Assembly (NCBI GenBank): GCA_046483125.1
Contig: JAWODU010000075.1
Coordinates: forward strand, 1 to 39,286
Length of the DNA stretch: 39,286 nt
From: JAWODU01 sp046483125
GTDB taxonomy: Bacteria; Verrucomicrobiota; Kiritimatiellia; UBA8416; JAWODU01
Reading direction: 5' to 3'
The notes under the pieces are model-generated. The model searched no databases. It saw only the letters and a list, made by a program, of their open reading frames with translations, and had not been told where the DNA came from. The translations under genes were made by a program, and so were the position numbers. Shown here in pieces: positions 33,824-39,286 of the stretch; position 1 is the stretch's first letter, and every line of letters starts with the position of its first letter.

Positions 33824-34230
33824 AGCGCGGGAAGCACAACGACACAGTGTTCCACCTGTTTCGCGTCCGCGGATTCGACACGCCACTTGACACTGATCTC
33901 GTTGTGTTTCGAGAACCACACCCATTGCGTGATGGCCACGGAACCCGTGTGGCCGCTCTCCATCCAGCCGCCCGGCCAGCACGTCCGCTCGACAACCGGC
34001 ACGGGTTGGCACGCGCCCTCCATGTTGACAAACAGCCGGAGCGGCGGGTCAAGAACGGGCCGTGACGCGGTGGGGGCATGACTTTGCAGAAACATCCGGC
34101 CGATCCCCATCTGGTCGCTGTTCCAGCAACCAATGGCCACCGGCGAATGGTGGTCGCTCAGGACAGTCAGAGGGTTGTCATAGCGTTGAAGGTTTCTGGC
34201 TTCCGGCCAAGGGTCCGTAATACTTGTCAT
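33808..34230 (-). pseudogene. N-terminal fragment of an unidentified protein
   Basis: The 140-codon frame starts MTSITDPWPEARNLQRYDNP and contains PVAIGCWNSDQMGIGRMFLQ and SHTGSVAITQWVWFSKHNEI-like beta strands, so it resembles the N-terminal beta-sandwich of a larger glycosidase. Its last six codons are simply the antisense of the alpha-toroid gene's end, so the true continuation is missing. I cannot name the family. A phased repeat cluster lies 134-281 bases upstream of its start. It could still be expressed as a short protein. Confidence 0.45.
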
Positions 34231-34363
34231 GTTCGGGGCCTTGATAAGTTTTCTGGTTGTGTCAAGAAAGCGAAGCTTGTCTGTTTCACAACGCTCTTGT
34301 TATCAGTCGGTTCTGACTATACGGGGGTTCTCCCCGAGATAATGCTTGTATTTGCTTTATAAA

Positions 34364-34511
34364 CCTTGTCCAGCCCTTGTCCAGAACCTTGTCTAGAACC
34401 TGAATTCATTTCGACTTTGGTTCTGGACAAGGTTAATCTGGTCATCCCGTGGGATGGCTGTGACATTATTCGTTGCTGAAACCTATTTTCGGATGATGGT
34501 TCTGGACAAGG
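34364..34511. repeat. Five-copy operator-like repeat cluster, core CCTTGTCCAGAACC
   Basis: Three forward copies (34364-34373, 34375-34388, 34387-34400) are spaced 11-12 bases, about one helical turn. Two inverted copies follow (34419-34432 and 34498-34511). The third copy has one mismatch. The cluster lies between the stop of the GH28 gene and the start of the 34230 fragment. 34231-34556 holds no gene. The phasing suggests a cooperative protein-binding array. Confidence 0.75.
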
Positions 34512-34556
34512 TTGTTGAAGTGTCTTCAATTTATGTTCGTCATTCTCTACTTGCCA

Positions 34557-35846
34557 CTACCAAGACTCACTTGCCTCCACATCCACAAAGACGCGCTCCG
34601 GTCGGGCATCCGGTGCGTCGGTTCGTACGCGAAAGCCTTCGACGGTAAGACCTCGTACATGCCGTGCGTAGAGACCATAGGCCGGGACGGTTGCGTCAAA
34701 GCATCGGTACTCGGGCCAGTGGCCGGCGAGCGTATCCAGGTCCAGCTCCTTCAGTTCGTTCGCTGCGTCTTCGGCAGTGCCGCCGCCGGCGACGCGCATG
34801 TCGATGTTGCGCAGGGTGATGGTCTCGATCGGGTGGCCGGGCATGCCGGTGAGGATGAAAGCCGCGTCCGTGCCGCGTCGGGTCGCATCGACCACCATGT
34901 CGCTGAAGAGCATCTCGCCCATTAACTGCATCGGCGCCACGCCCTCCGGGGCATCGACGCAGGCTCGCTGTTGGCAGAAGGTGAGGAAGACCGGGCGGGG
35001 GACATTTTCCATCACCAACCCGGTGAAGACCATGCGGCGCATCGTGCCGCCCTCGCACATCTGAATCTTGAGTCCGCTGTCGTCGATGTCGCGGAAGACA
35101 CAGTTGCTGACCGTGACGTTCTCGAAGTCGGCGCGGCTGAGCAGTCCGATTCGCATCCCGGCCCATTTGCTGCAGAACGTGCAGTTGGTGACCGTGACGT
35201 CCCGACAGGGACGGTCCGGGCGGGAAGTTTGCAGGCAGATCGAGTCGTCGCTCGTATCGAAGGAGGCGTTGCTCACCCGCACGTTTGTGCAGCCGTCGAA
35301 GTCCAACCCGTCGCCATTGTAATTGACGCGGCTGTCGATGGTGATCCCGTCGACCACAATATCGCGGCAGTAGAGCCACGCCGAGGTCCATGCGGCCGGA
35401 TCTCGGAGCGTGACGTCCCGCATGCGGATGCCGGTGCAGTCGACAAATCGAATGAGCATGGGGCGGTTCTGGTCCGAGTCGCCCTCGTTGGGGAAGATAT
35501 CCCGGTGTCCATTGCCGTTGATTGTGCCGGTCCCGACGATGCCGATATTGCACGCTCCCTCTGCAAAAAGGAGACAGCGGTCCTTCTTGGCCTCGCCGCG
35601 GTACATGTTCTTCCCACAGCCGGTGGCGTAGTCTTCGATCCGGGGACTGCCCCGCAGTTCGGCGCCTGCGGCAAGCTCCAGGAGGACATGGTCCTTCAGC
35701 ACGAGGGTTCCGGTCAGGAAGATGCCGCCTTCGATGCGCACGGTGCCGCCGCCCGCGGCGGTGCAGGCATCGATGGCGGCCTGGATGGCCTCGGTGTTGA
35801 GTGTGGCGCCGTCACCGACTGCGCCATGGTCGCGAATGTCGATCAT
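34557..35846 (-). CDS. GH28 polygalacturonase-family protein
   Basis: The 429-residue beta-helix protein begins MIDIRDHGAVGDGATLNTEA, followed by AIDACTAAGGGTVRIEGGIF, the invariant opening of GH28/pectate-lyase-like helices. Catalytic-type blocks are VNYNGDGLDFDG (N177-G-D179-G) and FDTSDDSICLQT (D200-D201). The third block of classical polygalacturonases, G-H-G, and the R-I-K block read SKWAGMRIG here, so the general base/phosphate arrangement is altered. Many bacterial exo-acting GH28 proteins share this. There is no signal peptide. The start is ATG 35846, and the upstream in-frame extension is out of family and overlaps the sulfatase remnant in another frame. A collapsed sulfatase gene lies 23 bases upstream in the same direction. 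Confidence 0.85.
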   Translation of the reverse strand: MIDIRDHGAVGDGATLNTEAIQAAIDACTAAGGGTVRIEGGIFLTGTLVLKDHVLLELAAGAELRGSPRIEDYATGCGKNMYRGEAKKDRCLLFAEGACNIGIVGTGTINGNGHRDIFPNEGDSDQNRPMLIRFVDCTGIRMRDVTLRDPAAWTSAWLYCRDIVVDGITIDSRVNYNGDGLDFDGCTNVRVSNASFDTSDDSICLQTSRPDRPCRDVTVTNCTFCSKWAGMRIGLLSRADFENVTVSNCVFRDIDDSGLKIQMCEGGTMRRMVFTGLVMENVPRPVFLTFCQQRACVDAPEGVAPMQLMGEMLFSDMVVDATRRGTDAAFILTGMPGHPIETITLRNIDMRVAGGGTAEDAANELKELDLDTLAGHWPEYRCFDATVPAYGLYARHVRGLTVEGFRVRTDAPDARPERVFVDVEASESW

Positions 35847-35869
35847 AATAGCGGTCCCTTTTTGCGTTA

Positions 35870-36022
35870 TCAGGCTCTGGCGACCGACCAGAAGGCCTGG
35901 CCCATCTCGCCGGTATCGTTCAGTTCGGTCCGCCAGGTCTCCAGCTCGCACTGCAGGCTTTGCCGCACTTCGGCGTACGCGGGATCGTCGGTGAAAATGA
36001 ATAAAATGTTTGGTCGTGACAT
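35870..36022 (-). pseudogene. Sulfatase collapsed to its first and last segments in frame
   Basis: The 50-codon frame begins exactly like a family-1 sulfatase, MSRPNILFIFTDD, and continues at once with PAYAEVRQSLQCELETWRTE then LNDTGEMGQAFWS, the usual sulfatase C-terminus (after L-A-x-D-P in intact proteins). The formylglycine C-x-P-S-R site and about 400 residues are missing. Both halves carry D-D-(P), so a deletion between GACGA-type microhomologies is likely. It still has an ATG and a stop codon and sits in the promoter-proximal position of the GH28 transcript. It cannot be an active sulfatase. Confidence 0.82.
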
Positions 36023-36221
36023 TTCCACGCTCCTGCTTTTTACTCGGACGATGGGGGATTCGAGAATGAAGAGTTATCGTATACATGGGTATTTGACAAC
36101 TCTTGACCCCGCACGTCTTGATTTCAGTTTGCTACCGTTCCACAGTTGGGGGAGAGAATTTGTAATGGCTCACTGACTGGCTGCAATCTTCTTTTTCACC
36201 ACAAAGAACGAGCTTGCTGAT

Positions 36222-36523
36222 ATGCCAGCCAGACCAGCCGGGAGTAAGTGTGCCATCTTTCGCCAAGTCTGTGAACTCATTTCGTCGCATCTGGCGCCGA
36301 AGCTTGCGCGCAAGCACGGGATCAAGTCGCGAGGCATCACGCCGTGAGTATGCTGTACGCGCAGTTTACGCATGTGATCGGGTTCGAAATGCTGCAGCCG
36401 GGGTTTGGAGGCGTGAAATTCCGTCGGCTGCCGCGGCGCTTCAAGCGGACGGTGCATGTGCTCGACTACCTGCGGCTGGTACAGCAACAAGATGCGCGGC
36501 CAGCGCGACAAACGAGAGACTGA
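36222..36523 (+). pseudogene. IS4-type (DUF4372-like) transposase remnant with several deletions
   Basis: Part one (36222-36347) reads CAIFRQVCELISSHLAPKLA then RKHGIKSRGITP and a stop, resembling the N-terminal domain of DUF4372-containing IS4 transposases. Part two (36350-36523, a different frame) reads SMLYAQFTHVIG, then jumps to LQPGFGGVKFRRLPRRFKRT and VHVLD, which precedes the first catalytic Asp segment of these enzymes. The order matches the family, with at least two internal gaps and a shift. It is not functional. The comparison is from memory. Confidence 0.6.
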
Positions 36524-36784
36524 GGAAGCCGACGCTCCGGGCCAGGGCGTACAGATAGAAAACAAGGACATCGTACTAACCTGCATGATCAGGACTTATG
36601 CTTCGGTAACATTTTATTCTGGCGCAACGCATTGTGCCCGCACCTTGAAAGCGTTCGAAGCGCGTTTACAGCCGGACTTGAACTCACCAGCCCGAACCGC
36701 TATATTTCCATCATGAAAGCGCTCATTCAGACCGGTTCCAGCAGGCGGGTGCCCGCGCCGCCTGAAAAGCGATTTCCGATCCGT

Positions 36785-36809
36785 GCATATGGTACTATTT
36801 CTTATTAAT
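36785..36809 (+). repeat. 25-bp dispersed direct repeat, copy B
   Basis: It is identical to 20151-20175, in the same orientation, about 260 bases after the IS4-type remnant. It is a candidate insertion-sequence terminus. Confidence 0.75.
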
Positions 36810-36910
36810 CGCCCCCAGCCTACACGCCCATAAGAGCAATTGGCGTGGCTGACTCCTTTCATTCAGCTAGTTATCAGTTTCGTTACCTCGTACACGGTTT
36901 GATTCACAGT

Positions 36911-36938
36911 TTTCTCATTCCACGCGCGGAATGAGAAA
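36911..36938 (-). terminator. Hairpin downstream of the nucleotidyltransferase gene
   Basis: An 11-bp perfect stem, TTTCTCATTCC / GGAATGAGAAA with a 6-base loop, lies 19 bases past the stop codon. There is no long T-run on the transcript strand, so termination is plausible but unproven. Confidence 0.4.
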
Positions 36939-36956
36939 TACTTGTAAAATCGGTTG

Positions 36957-37496
36957 TTATGCCCGCTTTTCTAAATCTCCTTTGATCTGATTGAAGATGT
37001 AAGTCTTTCCTTCAACACCTGACCACCTCTCGATTTCCTTTATATCTATAGTGTTGGCTTGGGCAACGAGAAAGGCTTGTTTTAAACATTCGGTGTCGCC
37101 ATCATGATAATACCAAGTAAGCCTATCCTTGACGCAATCTGTCGGAGAGATGATCCGGAGGACACCGGTCTCTGTCTTGAGTGAGTCGATTTGTTTCACC
37201 GGTTCCTCGCCAACACCCAGAGGGCCTGGAGGAAACTCAACCAGAAGATCGGTGTCAGGATGGCGGAAGTATCGGTTTTCTTCTATAAATCCCAGAGAGT
37301 CCATGACGCTTCTAATTCGATCTCGCTTTGTAAACATGGCGTTCACAAAATCGAGATCCATTGAGACGTACTGCTCCTCGCTATAGATCGACACGCAGGA
37401 TCCTCCTGAAAGAACCACGTCAATATCTGATTTTTGTAATGCCGAGGAAACGAAGCCGGCAAGTTCCAGCCGTGTCATCTCCGAAATGGGTTTCAC
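36957..37496 (-). CDS. Nucleotidyltransferase-fold protein, probable toxin of an HTH/NTase pair
   Basis: The 179-residue protein carries the minimal nucleotidyltransferase motif VVLSGGSCVSIYS and YVSMDLDFV (G31-G-S33, D47-x-D49). It then has TDLLVEFPPGPLGVG, which may supply the third acidic residue, and RIISPTDCVKDRLTWYYHDG with K and D residues like the AbiEii-related group. It starts inside the upstream helix-turn-helix gene (4-base ATGA overlap), so the two are translationally coupled. HTH/NTase pairs of this kind are found as toxin-antitoxin or defence modules. Which partner is toxic is not known from sequence. The local base composition is lower in GC than neighbouring genes, suggesting transfer. 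Confidence 0.75.
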   Translation of the reverse strand: MKPISEMTRLELAGFVSSALQKSDIDVVLSGGSCVSIYSEEQYVSMDLDFVNAMFTKRDRIRSVMDSLGFIEENRYFRHPDTDLLVEFPPGPLGVGEEPVKQIDSLKTETGVLRIISPTDCVKDRLTWYYHDGDTECLKQAFLVAQANTIDIKEIERWSGVEGKTYIFNQIKGDLEKRA

Positions 37497-37822
37497 AGCG
37501 GTTTGTCCTTTCGTCTGGGGCGTCGCCGAACAACAAGAAGTTTCTCTTGCTCATCCTGCGGATAGAATGAGAGGGCTTTGTTTAGTAAAGCCTTTAGTTC
37601 CTTAAGCAAGGAATATCGAGGATTGAAACGATAAATCCTTGTTCTGCCGGCCAATTTGCTGTCCAGAACACCACCCTGCTCAAGTCTAGCCAATTGTTTC
37701 TGTACAGAGTCAGGATCCGCACCCCAGAACCTTGCTATCTCTCTCGTGTAACCTTGATTGCGTGCCAGTAAATACAACAGCACCCTTTCTGCATTCTTTG
37801 ATCCTAGTATTGGTTCAATCAT
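37493..37822 (-). CDS. Winged-helix regulator, probable antitoxin of the HTH/NTase pair
   Basis: The 109-residue protein has a winged helix in its first 70 residues: AERVLLYLLARNQGYTREIA then RFWGADPDSVQKQLARLEQG and GVLDSKLAGRTRIYRFN, as in ArsR/MarR-like repressors. The tail is basic (VVRRRPRRKDKP). It precedes and overlaps the nucleotidyltransferase gene. A cluster of TGTCAG/CTGACA half-sites just upstream, including a perfect 14-bp palindrome, is the likely operator for autoregulation. The ATG at 37822 is the only sensible start, and the ribosome-binding site is weak. Confidence 0.75.
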   Translation of the reverse strand: MIEPILGSKNAERVLLYLLARNQGYTREIARFWGADPDSVQKQLARLEQGGVLDSKLAGRTRIYRFNPRYSLLKELKALLNKALSFYPQDEQEKLLVVRRRPRRKDKPL

Positions 37823-37840
37823 GATAAAACCTCAGATTTG

Positions 37841-37904
37841 TATGTCAGATAACATCATGCATATGACAGATATGCTCTGACATATGTCAGTTATACTCTG
37901 ACAA
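37841..37904. promoter_or_regulatory. Operator cluster upstream of the HTH/NTase operon
   Basis: The perfect palindrome CTGACATATGTCAG (37877-37890) is flanked by half-sites TGTCAG (37843-37848), the near-match TGACAG (37864-37869) and CTGACA (37899-37904), all with A/T-rich surroundings. The cluster begins 21 bases before the regulator's ATG. 37905-38118 shows no gene. Confidence 0.6.
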
Positions 37905-38118
37905 TATGCCGAATCAGATATATGATCACAAGGAAAATATTAAGGCTATAAAACAGTTTCACTGAAAAGGTCAGACTTCCTGATCTCTACCGGGAATTCG
38001 ACGCATTTCCCGGAAAATGACATGGCACATTTTGACGCGTGACAAGCAAAGCGGCAAGGCGGATTCTTTGGGCTGAAAAACGATTCCATGAAGGATCGAA
38101 ACCCAAAGAGGTTCCGCC

Positions 38119-39132
38119 ATGCCACAACTACTCTTGCACGGATTCCCGGACGGCGCAATTCGAATCGGCTCGACCCTCAGCGTGTTGAAAAAGGAGGGCC
38201 GGGTCACGTATTTCGTGGGACCGGACAACTTCTATTCGCATCCGGAGGCGGACCTGGCCGGGCAGCGTTTTGCCATTGCCACACTCATCGCCAACGGGCA
38301 CGTGCGCGCCAGCGAGGTGGAACATTCCAGCCTGTGCATCCCGCACCGCACGCTGATGAACTGGACCGGACAGTTGAATGTGCGGGGATCGGGATCTTTC
38401 TTTGAGCCCCGTGGTCGTCGTGGCGAAACGGTGATGACGGAAGAGAAGACCGCCGAATGCGCCCGGCTGCTGGATGAGGATGTGACGATCGCGGCGGTTG
38501 CGCGTCTGGCTGGCGTAGGTGAATCGACATTGCGCAAGGCGGTCAAGGCCGGGCGTGTGGTTCGGACGTCGGGGGGCGCGGCGGAGGCCTGCCTGCCGGA
38601 GGCCCGGCGCAGGCAGGCGACGAGCAAGTCGGCGCGAGGCCGAGCGGATGCGCGCGCTGCGGAGGGGATGGGCACGGCCTGCACCCGCGCCAACGAGCGC
38701 ATGGGAGCGGCCCTGGGTTTGATCAAGAGCGCGAGTACGCGCTTCGAGCGTTGCCTGGATGTGACGATGGGCGGGGTACTGGCCGGACTGCCCGCGTTGT
38801 GCTCCAACGGCTTGTTAAGCGGGTTGGGACGGCATCTGTCGCTGCCCGCCGGGTATTACAACGCCCTGCACATCGTGACGCTTCTGGGTTTCATGGCCCT
38901 GGCGCGGATTCGCCGACCGGAAGGGCTACGGCATGTTCCTCCAGGCGAAATGGGCAAGACGGTCGGGCTGGATCGGGCGCCGGAGGTGCGGACGCTGCGG
39001 GAGAAGATCGCAGCGATGGCCGAACAAGGCGCGCCGGGGGAGTGGATGAAGGAACTGTCCCGCCAGTGGATGGAAGCCGACCCCCAGGAAGCCGGCTATC
39101 TGAATCTTACCCCATTTATTGGGCCAGTGTAG
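38119..39132 (+). pseudogene. Large transposase-like protein truncated by an IS3-type insertion
   Basis: The 337-codon frame starts LLLHGFPDGAIRIGSTLSVL and includes a YFVGPDNFYSHPEADLAGQR domain, and a helix-turn-helix AAVARLAGVGESTLRKAVKA. A Gly/Leu-rich hydrophobic segment follows (SNGLLSGLGRHLSLPAGYYN), then GLDRAPEVRTLREKIAAMAE and WMEADPQEAGYL. The layout, an N-terminal DNA-binding part followed by the lead-in to a DDE core, resembles long transposase-like proteins of PVC genomes. After GYL the frame enters the left end of an IS3-type element at 39101 and ends ten codons later, so the catalytic region is lost from this window. Start: the ATG before PQLLLHG, with GAGG 9 bases upstream. 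Confidence 0.6.
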
Positions 39133-39286
39133 CGAAGCGGTGTTATGGTGAGAGGATAGGAGGGTGAGATGAACAATACAGGAAAGAGTCATCAACCGTA
39201 TGACAAGGAGTTCAAGGATCAGGCGGTGGAGATGTTGCTGGAGAGTGGACGGCCTTTAAAGGCCGTGGCGCGAGATCTGGGTGTCA
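39101..39286 (+). mobile_element. Left end of an IS3-type insertion sequence, cut by the window edge
   Basis: Homology of the interrupted transposase stops exactly where TGAATCTTACCCC begins, and a 5'-TG end is the rule for IS3-family elements. OrfA starts 68 bases inside. The right end and target duplication lie outside the window. Confidence 0.65.
39169..39286 (+). CDS. IS3-type transposase OrfA, 5' part
   Basis: The first 39 codons read PYDKEFKDQAVEMLLESGRP then LKAVARDLGV, the HTH_Tnp_1 domain that opens OrfA of IS3 elements and binds the terminal repeats. GGAGGGTGAG immediately precedes the ATG. The rest is beyond the window. Confidence 0.85.
   Translation, partial: MNNTGKSHQPYDKEFKDQAVEMLLESGRPLKAVARDLGV

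Larger units (their letters stand above)
36524..36956. other. 433-bp gene-free stretch of mobile-element debris
   Basis: It holds the second 25-bp repeat (36785-36809) and a hairpin near 36911. Short frames here have no family features. Confidence 0.5.

Noticed and set aside
34971..36176. 401-codon plus-strand frame over the GH28 and sulfatase remnants
   Set aside because: It is the complement of the GH28 reading frame. The sense strand shows canonical GH28 blocks.

Overview
This is a GC-rich bacterial window dominated by carbohydrate-active enzymes and old mobile-element debris. The gene content points to the PVC group (Kiritimatiellota, Lentisphaerota or Planctomycetota): several pfam12831-type FAD oxidoreductases, paralogous uroporphyrinogen-decarboxylase-family proteins, two GH65 enzymes, SGNH hydrolases, a heparinase II/III-like lyase, remnants of a sulfatase and of a planctomycete-style Ser/Thr kinase, and a REP-associated (RAYT) transposase. 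No rRNA, tRNA or CRISPR array was seen. The taxonomic placement is inference from gene content only.

Layout. 1-1.4 kb: a RAYT transposase bounded by perfect 26-bp inverted repeats, abutting a methyltransferase fragment that lacks its 5' part. 1.5-2.9 kb: an intact FAD-dependent oxidoreductase. 3.1-8.3 kb (minus strand): a compact four-gene cluster of two SGNH hydrolases, a GH65 enzyme and beta-phosphoglucomutase, a plausible phosphorolytic route from a disaccharide to glucose 6-phosphate. 8.4-15.5 kb (plus strand, divergent): an isopropylmalate/homocitrate-synthase-like enzyme, two divergent URO-D-family proteins and an 1152-residue protein of unknown function. This is the best candidate here for an undescribed pathway. 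15.4-19.4 kb (minus): a GH4 enzyme and a second GH65 enzyme.

19.4-39.3 kb is a decaying accessory region. Intact genes (a GH28/49-like beta-helix enzyme, an AbiE toxin-antitoxin pair, a PHP protein, a two-propeller protein, a heparinase-like lyase, an alpha-toroid protein, a GH28 enzyme and an HTH/nucleotidyltransferase pair) alternate with at least nine remnants. Two remnants, an FAD oxidoreductase and a sulfatase, keep both their N- and C-termini joined in frame with the whole middle gone. The right end is an older transposase gene interrupted by an IS3-type element.

Repeats deserve attention. A roughly 195-bp unit made of six consecutive different hairpins occurs three times (2892-3083, 16827-17029, and an inverted, truncated copy at 19734-19845). 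A 25-bp sequence recurs at 20151 and 36785. A helically phased cluster of a 10-14-bp motif lies at 34364-34511. Start codons were chosen from Shine-Dalgarno spacing and family N-termini. Functions rest on motifs read by eye, without database searches.
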